Assembly: GCF_016863135.1 (NCBI RefSeq) | Contig: NZ_BOOH01000045.1 | Location: 124,001 to 188,000, forward strand | Length of the DNA: 64,000 nucleotides | Reading direction: 5' to 3' | DNA from: Planobispora longispora | Lineage (GTDB): Bacteria; Actinomycetota; Actinomycetes; Streptosporangiales; Streptosporangiaceae | Program-made: the position numbers and the translations under genes | Shown here: in pieces, positions 1-7,459 of the stretch | Layout of the letters: every line of letters starts with the position of its first letter | How positions within the stretch are numbered: position 1 is the stretch's first letter | Notes under the pieces: model-generated | What the model was told of the DNA's origin: nothing | The model's input: only the letters and a program-made list of their open reading frames with translations | Database searches by the model: none

Positions 1-252
1 AGCCGGCCGTTCAGAACCCGCCGTCATGATCGGGCGACGAACCTGTGGCCGCTGGCCCTGTTGTCGTTCGGGGAGAGCTGGCACAACGGCCACCACAGCG
101 AGCCCACATGCGCCCGCCACGGCATGGACCGCCATCAGATCGACCCTTCTGCCGGGTTCATCCGTCTCCTCGAACGGCTCGGCTGGGCCGAGGCCGTACG
201 CTGGCCCGACCCCCACCGCATGGAAAGCCGCCGGTCCGGCGCATCCGAATGA
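1..252 (+). CDS. Fatty-acid (acyl-CoA type) desaturase, 3' end only
   Basis: The reading frame is open from the window edge and stops at 250-252, giving the last 83 residues of a membrane di-iron desaturase. It carries GESWHNGHH, the third histidine box (HxxHH, residues 28-32), followed by a conserved ARHG...IDPS segment. It aligns residue for residue with the C-terminal third of the full desaturase at 2875-3996, so the two are paralogues about 2.8 kb apart. Known members introduce a double bond into acyl chains of membrane lipids. Upstream boxes lie outside the window. The C-terminus is shorter than in the paralogue. Confidence 0.85.
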   Translation, partial: SRPFRTRRHDRATNLWPLALLSFGESWHNGHHSEPTCARHGMDRHQIDPSAGFIRLLERLGWAEAVRWPDPHRMESRRSGASE

Positions 253-267
253 GATGAGTTCTCCAGC

Positions 268-306
268 GTTCGGATGGGCTCGCCACTGTTCGGATGGGTT
301 CGCCAC
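268..306. repeat. Two direct repeats upstream of the LysR gene
   Basis: A 19-bp unit, GTTCGGATGGGYTCGCCAC, occurs at 268-286 and 288-306, one base apart (period 20, one mismatch). An inverted partial copy (CATCCGAAT) lies at 242-250. The position about 90 bp before the LysR start suggests regulator half-sites on one face of the helix. This is an inference. Confidence 0.45.
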
Positions 307-392
307 CGTATCGTGGCCCGGCGGCCGCGAGGACCTATGGTGGAACCAGACGGTCCGCATCGGCGCCGCCCGGTGGGGAAGGGGTGGCGGGC

Positions 393-1352
393 ATGGAACT
401 GCGCCAACTCCGCTATTTCGTGACTCTGGCGGAAGAGTTGCACTTCGGCCGGGCGGCAATCCGCGAGCACATCGTGCAGTCGGCGTTGAGCCAGCAGATA
501 CAGCGACTCGAACGCGAGCTCGGGACGCGCCTGCTGAATCGCAGCACCCACCATGTCGAGCTCACCCCGGCCGGCGCCGCCTTCCTCGTCGAGGCACGTC
601 AGATCCTCGATCACGTGGGCCGGGCGGTGCATACCGCACGCAACGTCGCCGCCACCCCGCGCACGCTCCGGGCCGGCATCGTCGACGCCGCCTACGATTC
701 CATGCCGCAGATCCTGCGCGATGTCCAGCGGCGCTTTCCGGACCTGACGATTCACCAGGTCGAAGCCGGCACTCCCGATCAGTATCGGCAGTTGGCCGAC
801 GGACGTCTGGACATCGGGATCGGGCGCGCCTCCCAGACGCCTCCCGAAATCGCCTCCGAGGTGATCCGGCTCGACCCGCTCGGTGTGCTGGTCCCCGCCG
901 ACCACCGCTTCGCCGCCCAGGAGGGGGTGCCCGTCGCCGCGCTGTCCGGCGAACTGCTCCTTTTCGGCGAGGAAACCCGATCACCGGAGTTCAACCAGTT
1001 CGTCATCGAGCTATGCCGTACGGCCGGTTTCGCCCCCAACGTCTATGAGGGGACCGTCGAGAGCACCCGCGCCGCCGCCGACCTCGTGCTCCAGCACCGC
1101 TGTGTGCTCTGCCTCCCCGTCTCCTCTCGCACCTCCGGCCAGCCGGGCACCGTCTGGCGGCCTCTGATCGAGCCCGTGGCGCACTACCCCTGGTCGCTCC
1201 TGTGGCGTGTCGGTGACCGACCCGCCCACGTCACCGCCGTCATCGGCAGCGCCAGACAGCTCGCCCGCCGGCTCGACTGGCTGCGACCCGTCATGCCGCC
1301 CACCGGCCTGGGTGCGGCGACGGCCATCGGCGGCGGCGACGAGCCTTCCTGA
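393..1352 (+). CDS. LysR-family transcriptional regulator
   Basis: A 319-residue LysR-type regulator. The start MELRQLRYFVTLAEELHFGR is typical of the family. The winged HTH spans about residues 1-60 (SALSQQIQRLERELGTRLL), and a periplasmic-binding-protein-like effector domain follows from about 90 to 300. The ATG at 393 was chosen over upstream in-frame starts because the family begins exactly here and a GGGGAAGGGG-type ribosome site precedes it. Direct repeats at 268-306 may be its binding sites. No divergent target gene is visible; the flanking genes are a desaturase end and a small unknown. The ligand is unknown. Confidence 0.9.
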   Translation: MELRQLRYFVTLAEELHFGRAAIREHIVQSALSQQIQRLERELGTRLLNRSTHHVELTPAGAAFLVEARQILDHVGRAVHTARNVAATPRTLRAGIVDAAYDSMPQILRDVQRRFPDLTIHQVEAGTPDQYRQLADGRLDIGIGRASQTPPEIASEVIRLDPLGVLVPADHRFAAQEGVPVAALSGELLLFGEETRSPEFNQFVIELCRTAGFAPNVYEGTVESTRAAADLVLQHRCVLCLPVSSRTSGQPGTVWRPLIEPVAHYPWSLLWRVGDRPAHVTAVIGSARQLARRLDWLRPVMPPTGLGAATAIGGGDEPS

Positions 1353-1402
1353 GCTTTCCGGATCTCACCGCCAGAGAAGCCGAGCGGGCCGCCTCGTTCA
1401 GA

Positions 1403-1603
1403 TCATCTTTTTCCGAGGGGATCCGTACACGTCAGCCTGATACCGGAAGAGGTTTCCCTCACCGTGAACCGAGCGGTGGAACTGCCCCCCTCGGGCATCA
1501 TCGCGTCATACAGCTCGGCGTTGCCGATCTCCACTACGCCACCCGCCCTGCGGATCATCACGAGCATCATGGCTCGGATGTCGGCATCACTGGGCTCGCT
1601 CAT
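1403..1603 (-). CDS. Small hypothetical protein (66 aa)
   Basis: An unrecognised soluble protein beginning MSEPSDADIRAMMLVMIR and ending DPLGKR. The ATG at 1603 has GGGAGG seven bases upstream, which decides the start over a longer frame. The first 40 residues look helical and acidic; the rest looks like beta-strand (STARFTVRETSSGIRLTCT). It is convergent with the LysR gene, 50 bp away. No domain can be named. Confidence 0.55.
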   Translation of the reverse strand: MSEPSDADIRAMMLVMIRRAGGVVEIGNAELYDAMMPEGGSSTARFTVRETSSGIRLTCTDPLGKR

Positions 1604-2528
1604 CGTGGCCTCCCGGCTCGACCCGCCGATCGTCCCCTGCCATGCTCCAACCGGCGACACATCCACCGGCGCCGACCCCTGCGAACACCCCGGCGGCTCA
1701 GCGACACCGGCTCGCGCGACGAGAGCAGCAACACCACAGCAGAGCGGATTCCCTGAACTCGATTCCACCCTACCCCTTCCTTACATCCCCTCCGGGGTGG
1801 CATCCGGAAAAATTACGACAGTTGCCCCTACCAAAGCGTGATCCGGGCAACTTGAGCGGATAATTCAACCGATAAGCGCACGGGGCAGGCGATCGACACC
1901 GAGCCGGCGCGACGGCTCCGAACGCAGCCGGCATCGGTCAGGAGCCTGACACCGCAGCATCGCCGAACCGCACAGAAACCAGGCGTGGTCCCGGAAATGC
2001 ATTCATGCCGCCGCGGCTGGCTGAAACCCTGTTTCCGCAGGCTGTCGCCGGGTTCCCGCATCCGGAGCCACGCCGTTCCCCGGAAGATCTCCCCCGAATG
2101 AGGTAGGTTGGAGATTACCGAGGACATCTCGCACGTTGGCATTCAGGTCGGCGTCGCCCACGGCGATAGACCGTTCGAGGTCCGCTGAAGGACCTGGATA
2201 GGCCAGGCGATCACAACCATGACGCCAATGCTGCTCTCTCATCTCACACCGCCGGTCGCCGCCGCAGGCACGCCCGGCCTCCGGCCGGCCGGCATCCCCG
2301 TCTCCACCCTCGCGCGACGCTCCGCCGTACCGGACGTCGGCGCTCTGGACGACGACGGCCCCGCCTGCCGGGAGAACGAGGGCGGACACCGCGCCGATCA
2401 CTCGGCCACGCCCTGACTTCCCGAGCCTGACCAGGCAGCCGGCTCGAACGGCGCCGGTGTCGCGATCCGACGGCCGGCCGGCAGTCGCCTCACTTCTTCC
2501 GCTTCCTTTTCTCCGATCGGAGAATCCC
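1604..2528. other. Long intergenic stretch, no convincing gene
   Basis: About 925 bp without a reading frame showing codon bias or a recognisable product. It is the most AT-relaxed part of the first 5 kb around 1800-1880. The one clear structure is a perfect inverted repeat at 1820-1852, annotated separately. The last bases (2500-2528) hold the ribosome site of the STAS gene. Confidence 0.5.
1820..1852. promoter_or_regulatory. 8+8 bp inverted repeat
   Basis: AGTTGCCC at 1820-1827 and GGGCAACT at 1845-1852 are perfect arms with a 17-bp spacer. No T-run follows, so an operator is more likely than a terminator. The nearest start is the minus-strand gene at 1603. Confidence 0.35.
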
Positions 2529-2870
2529 ATGACCGTCACCACCGTCACCACCGTCACCACCGCCTCCCCGCCCAGCAGGGGCGGCTCATCGGCTCCCACC
2601 GTCATCCGCCTGTCCGGGGAGATCGATATTCTCACCCGCCCGGCACTTCGTCGCCGTCTGCTGAGTGCCCTGCGCTACAGCACCAACCTGTTCATCCTCG
2701 ACCTGTCGGAGGTGTCGTTCTGCGACGCCTCCGGGCTGGGCATGCTGATCGGCATCCAGCGCCGTGCCCGGGCGCGAGGCATCACCCTCATCCTGACCGC
2801 GCCGAGTCCGTGCGTGTCCCGGATCCTGCACATCACCGGCCTGGATCGCAGCATGCCGATGGAGGCGTGA
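2529..2870 (+). CDS. STAS-domain anti-sigma factor antagonist
   Basis: A 113-residue single STAS domain of the SpoIIAA/RsbV type. A low-complexity N-terminus of repeated Val-Thr-Thr (residues 2-11) precedes the fold (VIRLSGEIDILTRPALRRRL). The loop FCDASGLG carries the conserved phosphorylatable serine (S68). Such proteins bind anti-sigma kinases and are switched by serine phosphorylation. The ATG at 2529 follows CGGAGAATCCC. The stop is four bases before the desaturase start, so the two are probably co-transcribed. No partner anti-sigma factor is adjacent. Confidence 0.85.
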   Translation: MTVTTVTTVTTASPPSRGGSSAPTVIRLSGEIDILTRPALRRRLLSALRYSTNLFILDLSEVSFCDASGLGMLIGIQRRARARGITLILTAPSPCVSRILHITGLDRSMPMEA

Positions 2871-2874
2871 TCAG

Positions 2875-3996
2875 ATGCGCCCTCACTCCCATGCCGAAGC
2901 CTACGACGGGCGCTCACCGTTCCCGCAGGCCGCGCCGCGCCCCGCCGTCCACACCGGACAGGTGGCGCTGACAACCGCGATCGTGCTGACCCCGTTCCTG
3001 GCGCTGGCCGCCGGCGTCTGGCTGGCCTGGGGCAACGGGATCACCCTGACCGACCTGCTGCTGGCCGTCGTCTTCTACATCGTGACCGGGTTCGGGGTCA
3101 CGGTCGGCTTCCACCGGCTGCTGACCCACCGCTCCTTCACCGCCCGCCCCTGGCTGCGTGCCACCCTGGCGGTGGCCGGATCCATGAGCTTCCAGGGCAA
3201 CCTCATCGACTGGGTCGCCGTGCACCGCCGCCATCACGCCTTCACCGACCGCCCCGGCGACCCGCACTCGCCCCACCGCCACGGCGCCCACCTCGGCGGG
3301 CAGCTGCGCGGCCTGGCCCACGCCCACCTGGGCTGGTTGTTCACCGACCGGCACGTCCCCGCCGAGCGTTACGCCCCCGACCTGCTCGGCGACCCGATGA
3401 TGGTACGCATCGCGCGTGCCTTCCCCGCCCTGTGCGCCGCCTCCCTGCTCCTGCCGTTCGCGGCCGGATGGGCGATCAGCGGCAGCCTGTACGGCGGGCT
3501 GACCGCATTGTTGTGGGCCGGCCTAGTCCGTATCGCCCTGTTGCAACATGTCACCTGGAGCGTCAACTCCCTGTGCCACATGATCGGCAACCGGCCCCAC
3601 GCCACCCGCAAGCACGACCGCTCGACCAACCTGTGGCCGCTGGCGGTGCTGTCCTTCGGAGAGAGCTGGAACAACGGCCACCACAGCCAGCCCAGCTGCG
3701 CCCGCCACGGTCGCGGCCGGCGCCGGATCGACCCCTCGGCCGCCCTCATCCGCCTGTTCGAACGCCTGCACTGGGCCGACCACGTGCACTGGCACACCCC
3801 TGGCGACCTCCAGCGTCCTCGGACCGTGGCGAGCATCCACTCCCTGCGCACCGGCACAAGCCCGACCAGCGCCGTCCCCCATCTGACCGGCCGGCGCAAT
3901 GGCGCCCGCCGCGGCGACCGGCGTCGGCCCGCTACGGCGCGGAAGACGAGGATCTGGCCCCGCACGGCGCCGCCGACATCGCCTGGTGGCGGATGA
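2875..3996 (+). CDS. Fatty-acid (acyl-CoA type) desaturase with altered third His box
   Basis: A 373-residue integral-membrane di-iron desaturase. Hydrophobic spans lie at about 31-52, 60-78 and 185-226. Histidine boxes: HRLLTH (80-85), HRRHH (117-121) and NSLCHMIG (H235). The third box reads WNNGHH (265-270) where the family and the paralogue at position 1 have WHNGHH, so one predicted iron ligand (H266) is Asn. The last ~65 residues are an Arg/Pro-rich tail of low conservation. It starts four bases after the STAS gene with GGAGG just upstream. The likely role is desaturation of acyl chains in membrane-fluidity adaptation; activity is uncertain because of the substitution. Confidence 0.85.
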   Translation: MRPHSHAEAYDGRSPFPQAAPRPAVHTGQVALTTAIVLTPFLALAAGVWLAWGNGITLTDLLLAVVFYIVTGFGVTVGFHRLLTHRSFTARPWLRATLAVAGSMSFQGNLIDWVAVHRRHHAFTDRPGDPHSPHRHGAHLGGQLRGLAHAHLGWLFTDRHVPAERYAPDLLGDPMMVRIARAFPALCAASLLLPFAAGWAISGSLYGGLTALLWAGLVRIALLQHVTWSVNSLCHMIGNRPHATRKHDRSTNLWPLAVLSFGESWNNGHHSQPSCARHGRGRRRIDPSAALIRLFERLHWADHVHWHTPGDLQRPRTVASIHSLRTGTSPTSAVPHLTGRRNGARRGDRRRPATARKTRIWPRTAPPTSPGGG

Positions 3997-4419
3997 TCGT
4001 CCGGAGTTCGGGCGGCGCCGCCTACCTGCCGGCCTTCGACAGCCTGGTTCGCCGTCTCCGACCTCCTGGTGGGACTCGGCGCAGGCCGATGCCGCTCCGC
4101 GTCCCGCCTGACGGGTGGGCGCGGGCGGCGTTCCGGCTCAGGGAGTAGTTGAGCCGGCCGCCGGATCCTGGACGCCGGTTGCGGCTCGGGCCCCCTGACC
4201 GCTGTGCGCCCTCTCAGTCCGTCTCAGCTTCACCACAGGGTCCCCCGCATAGCGTGCGGGAGCATGGCGAGCACATCATGCGTCACCGCAGCGCCCCGGT
4301 GGCCGGGTCATGGGTGAGAACGCGCCCACCGCTCCTCCGGCGCCTGCCCGCGATGCGGCGCCGTCCATTCCTCCCGCACCGCGCGGATCAGGCCGGAACC
4401 CACCCCCGCTCCCCCGCGC
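3997..4419. other. Intergenic stretch with a methyltransferase-motif relic
   Basis: About 420 bp with no intact gene. At 4162-4203 (+ strand) one frame reads RILDAGCGSGPLTA, a textbook SAM-binding motif I of class I methyltransferases. It is bounded by stops at 4150-4152 and 4315-4317 with nothing recognisable on either side, so it looks like a decayed gene fragment. An ATG at 4310 opens a different frame (MGENAPTAPP...) that may be the displaced N-terminus of the next gene. Confidence 0.4.
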
Positions 4420-4974
4420 GTGCGCGTGCTGGCCTACGTGGGCGCCGCGGCGTTCCTGCCGTATGCGGCCATGAAGACGACCTGGGCGCTGGGCGGGACC
4501 TTCGCCGGCGTCAGCGGGGCGCAGGCGCTGGCGACGATGGAGCGCAACGGCGCCTCCGGGATGGTGCTCACTCTTGAGCGCTGGGGCATCGACGCCACCG
4601 TGCTGCTGGCCGCGCTCGGGGCGTTCCTCATCGTCGGCCTGGTACGGCCCTGGGGGCAGACCTTCCCCCGGTGGACGCTCGCCCTGCGCGGCCGGCGGGT
4701 ACCGCGCTGGCTGCCGCTGACCCCCGCGCTGGTCGGCACCGCCACGCTCGCCCCCTACGGGACGATCGGACTCGTCTACGCCGCGCTCGGCACCGCAGGC
4801 GCGGTGAACGTCTCCCGGGGAGACTTCCCCACCCCGGGAGACGCCCTGCTGGTGACCTGGATCGGGCTCGGCGCCTTCGCCGTGTACGGCATGACCCTGG
4901 CGGTGGCCGCCTGGTCCTACCTGCGCCGCACCCGGCCGGTCTGCGCGACCGCCGCAGCGGGCGGCCCGGCATGA
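4420..4974 (+). CDS. Polytopic membrane protein, hypothetical
   Basis: About 184 residues with four to five hydrophobic segments (about 5-22, 50-68, 98-120, 140-165), beginning RVLAYVGAAAFLPYAAMK. No catalytic motif is seen. The GTG at 4420 has no good ribosome site. An upstream frame starting at the ATG at 4310 encodes a Pro-rich leader that would join naturally if one base differed near the C-run around 4405-4412. The annotated start may therefore be an artefact of a frameshift. Convergent with the gene at 4996-6102. Confidence 0.6.
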   Translation: MRVLAYVGAAAFLPYAAMKTTWALGGTFAGVSGAQALATMERNGASGMVLTLERWGIDATVLLAALGAFLIVGLVRPWGQTFPRWTLALRGRRVPRWLPLTPALVGTATLAPYGTIGLVYAALGTAGAVNVSRGDFPTPGDALLVTWIGLGAFAVYGMTLAVAAWSYLRRTRPVCATAAAGGPA

Positions 4975-4995
4975 ACCACCTGCTCCGCCGCGCGG

Positions 4996-6102
4996 CTACG
5001 GGTGCTCGCCGGTCCAGCCCGCCTCGAGGATGGTGGTGGTGTTCCACACCGTCCCCGGCTCCAGTCCGGCCTGCATGCCGCCCGGCTCGACGACCACGCT
5101 CTCGCGCGCCAGCGCTCGGCCGGACCGCTCGTCGATGATCAGCCGTACCTGGACCACACCCTCCTCGGTGTCACCGGGCTTGGGCTGCGAGGCGCCGGCG
5201 ATCGCGATCGCGGTGCCCGTGCGCCCGGCGGCGTCGGTGACCTGGCCGAGTGAGATGACCGACGGCAGGCCCGCCAGCATCCGGAAGGCCGCCGCGCGCA
5301 CCTCCGGGCTCACCGGCATGTCGGTGATCAGCCCCTCGGTCACCCGGAACAGCCAGGCGTCCTCCGCCATCGGGGCGTCGGACTCGGTGTCCCTGCCCTC
5401 GTAGAAACGGAGCAGGTCGGCCTTGAGCGCCTCCGGCTCGGTCGGCAGGTTCCGCACGTCGGCCATGGTGACGTTGCGGCCGAGCCAGAAGATCTCCTCG
5501 CTCTTCGTGTGACCGGTGTACGGCTTCCCGCCGCTCTCCTTGATCGGGATCCTCTTGCGGCCCGCGAAGGTCAGCTCACGCGGCGAACCCGCCTTCTCCC
5601 AGACCGCCCGGTCGGCGTCCGTCGCGGGCTTGACCGCCAGGGTACGGCCGGAGCCCCACTGCTCCCCCGCGCCCACCCAGCTCTCGCTCTCCTGCTCTAT
5701 GGAGATCACGAAACCCTCGTTGACCGGCTGGAGACTGCGGGAGCGGCTGGAAACGTGCCAGTAGTCGCCGGTGGCGGCGGGCTGGCGCTCCGCGCTGGTC
5801 GCGGCCACGAGCAACACCTCCTTCGCCGAGAGGGTGACCGGGCGCGTCGCCGCACCCGATGCCGTCGGGGACACGACGGGCGTCGGCCCCTGGGCCGGAG
5901 CGCCGACCAGCACGACCGCGGTCACGGCCGCCGCCGCGCCCGCCAGGCCCAGGCCCCAGGTCAGCGGCTTTCCGCCGCGCCGCGGCGACTGCCTGGGCTG
6001 GGCGAAGGCGTGGGCCAGCTCGGTCTGCCGGGTCCGCGGGTCGATCGGCCCATCGGCCAGATGGGCCGGGCGGGCGGCCCGCAGTTCTTCCATAGCATTC
6101 AT
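4996..6102 (-). CDS. Membrane-anchored partner of the ECF sigma factor (CU044_5270-like)
   Basis: A 368-residue protein: cytoplasmic N-terminus (MNAMEELRAARPAHL...), one transmembrane helix at about residues 50-70 (GLGLAGAAAAVTAVVLVGAP), then a large extracytoplasmic domain. The layout and the MEELRAARP opening match the actinobacterial CU044_5270 family, usually encoded directly after an ECF sigma factor. The ATG overlaps the sigma-factor stop as ATGA (6099-6102), and GGAGGAG sits upstream. It may act as an anti-sigma or sensory partner; this is inferred from context, since no zinc-binding anti-sigma motif is visible. Confidence 0.75.
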   Translation of the reverse strand: MNAMEELRAARPAHLADGPIDPRTRQTELAHAFAQPRQSPRRGGKPLTWGLGLAGAAAAVTAVVLVGAPAQGPTPVVSPTASGAATRPVTLSAKEVLLVAATSAERQPAATGDYWHVSSRSRSLQPVNEGFVISIEQESESWVGAGEQWGSGRTLAVKPATDADRAVWEKAGSPRELTFAGRKRIPIKESGGKPYTGHTKSEEIFWLGRNVTMADVRNLPTEPEALKADLLRFYEGRDTESDAPMAEDAWLFRVTEGLITDMPVSPEVRAAAFRMLAGLPSVISLGQVTDAAGRTGTAIAIAGASQPKPGDTEEGVVQVRLIIDERSGRALARESVVVEPGGMQAGLEPGTVWNTTTILEAGWTGEHP

Positions 6103-6611
6103 GACAACTCCTCCACAAGCCGGGTCTGGGACGGCGTCGGCGATTCGAGCTCGGCCTGCAGGCGTTTCCTCGCCCGGTGCAGCCTGACCCGGAAGGTGGG
6201 CGCCGAGCAGCCGAGCACCTTGGCGGCGTCTCTCGGGCTCAGGCCCTGCCAGGCGACGAGGATGAGAATCTCCCGTTCGTCCTGGGTGAGCCCGGCCATG
6301 GCCTTGAGGACGCCCAGGCGCTCGGCCACCTGGTCGGCCACGTCGCCGGTGATCCACTCGCGCATCTCACGCCGGACCCCCTCCCGCCTGACCTCGGCCC
6401 TGATGGTGTCGCGCAGCACGTTGCGCGCCACACCCAGCAGCCATGGCAGGGCGTTCTGCGGCACCTGGTCGAACTTGCGCCAGGCGATGGCGAACGTCTC
6501 GCTCACGACCTCGTCGGCCACCTGCCGACCGGCGCGGCTGACCGCGTAGGCCCAGACGCGTTGCCGGCATTCGTCGTAGATGGTGGTGAAGCGCTCTCGA
6601 TCGCCCGTCAC
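6099..6611 (-). CDS. ECF-type RNA polymerase sigma factor
   Basis: A 170-residue sigma-70 family member with region 2 (about 10-75, DEVVSETFAIAWRKFDQVP) and region 4 (about 105-155, LSPRDAAKVLGCSAPTFRVRLHRARKRL). It lacks regions 1 and 3, as ECF factors do. The GTG start at 6611 has GGAG six bases upstream. Translationally coupled to the membrane protein 4996-6102, forming a sigma/transmembrane-partner pair. The inducing signal is unknown. Confidence 0.9.
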   Translation of the reverse strand: MTGDRERFTTIYDECRQRVWAYAVSRAGRQVADEVVSETFAIAWRKFDQVPQNALPWLLGVARNVLRDTIRAEVRREGVRREMREWITGDVADQVAERLGVLKAMAGLTQDEREILILVAWQGLSPRDAAKVLGCSAPTFRVRLHRARKRLQAELESPTPSQTRLVEELS

Positions 6612-6759
6612 CGCTCCGACCCCTCACGTGTCCCGGAAACTGCTGACAGGAGGAAGTGGTCCGGGGTCCCCGGAAGTTACCGGCCATCGCCGGAAGATTC
6701 GAACCGCCGCGGGCCCGTCCGAGGCTGGCGGAGATCCCTGAGGAGATCGCCGGCGGAGA

Positions 6760-7419
6760 TCACAGCTCCGTGAGCAGGCGCGTGAGCGCGTCGACGGCCC
6801 ACGCCTGCCATCGCGAGTGGTCCCAGCCGCGGTCGCGGACCAGCAGGTTGTACGTCTCAGGCGACAGGACCGTCAGGGCGATGTCGGCGGCGTCGTCGGC
6901 GGAGAGGCCGTCGCGCAGGACCGTCTTGCGGGCCAGCGCCTCGGCGAAGACGCGTTGCACGGCCAGCCGCTGCCGGATGTTGGCGGTCCAGACCTCGGCC
7001 AGATCGGGATCGGTCGTGGAGGCGCTGCGCACGACGTCCAGCAGCGGCGCGACGCGCAGGTAGATGTCCCCGGCCCCGGCGACCTGGCGGCGGATCTGCC
7101 CGAGCGGCTCGGGGTCGTCGAGCGCGTCGCGGACCCAGGACCGCTCGAGCGTGGGGACGGGCTCGTCGTCGCCCGCGACGGCCAGGTCGAGGGCGGTGGT
7201 GAGGATGGCTCGCTTGGTGCCGAAGGCGTAGTAGACGGTCTGCTCGCTCACCTCGGCCTTGGCCGCGATGGCGGCGATGCTCGTGGCGGTGTAGCCGGTC
7301 GTGGCGAACAGCCCGGTGGCCGCCGCGATGATGCGAGCTCGGGTGACCCGGGCCCGAGCGGCCCGGCCGTCCTCTTTCCCCGAGCCCCGCCCGCCCGCAC
7401 GTCGTGGTGTTTCGTCCAT
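6760..7419 (-). CDS. TetR-family repressor
   Basis: A 219-residue regulator starting MDETPRRAGGRG. The TetR HTH is at about 30-75 (RARIIAAATGLFATTGYTATSIAAIAAKAEVSEQTVYYAFG), followed by a ligand-binding helical domain. It is divergent from the MFS gene at 7459. The shared 40-bp interval contains an inverted repeat (7436-7459) over the MFS promoter, so it probably represses that exporter and itself. Confidence 0.88.
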   Translation of the reverse strand: MDETPRRAGGRGSGKEDGRAARARVTRARIIAAATGLFATTGYTATSIAAIAAKAEVSEQTVYYAFGTKRAILTTALDLAVAGDDEPVPTLERSWVRDALDDPEPLGQIRRQVAGAGDIYLRVAPLLDVVRSASTTDPDLAEVWTANIRQRLAVQRVFAEALARKTVLRDGLSADDAADIALTVLSPETYNLLVRDRGWDHSRWQAWAVDALTRLLTEL

Positions 7420-7422
7420 GAC

Positions 7423-7459
7423 TTGACTATAGCGCCACTCTAAAAACATTATTGGAGTG
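7423..7459 (+). promoter_or_regulatory. Leaderless promoter with TetR-like operator
   Basis: TTGACT (7423-7428) and CATTAT (7447-7452) are spaced by 18 bp, putting the transcription start at or next to the GTG at 7459, so the MFS mRNA is probably leaderless. An inverted repeat with arms CACTCTAA (7436-7443) and TTGGAGTG (7452-7459), 7 of 8 matching and an 8-bp spacer, covers the -10 and start. This is where a TetR repressor would block it. Confidence 0.6.

Noticed and set aside
2003..2635. A 210-codon minus-strand frame in the first long intergenic stretch
   Set aside because: Overlaps the STAS gene start, lacks a ribosome site and codon bias, and has a repetitive Gly/Arg composition.
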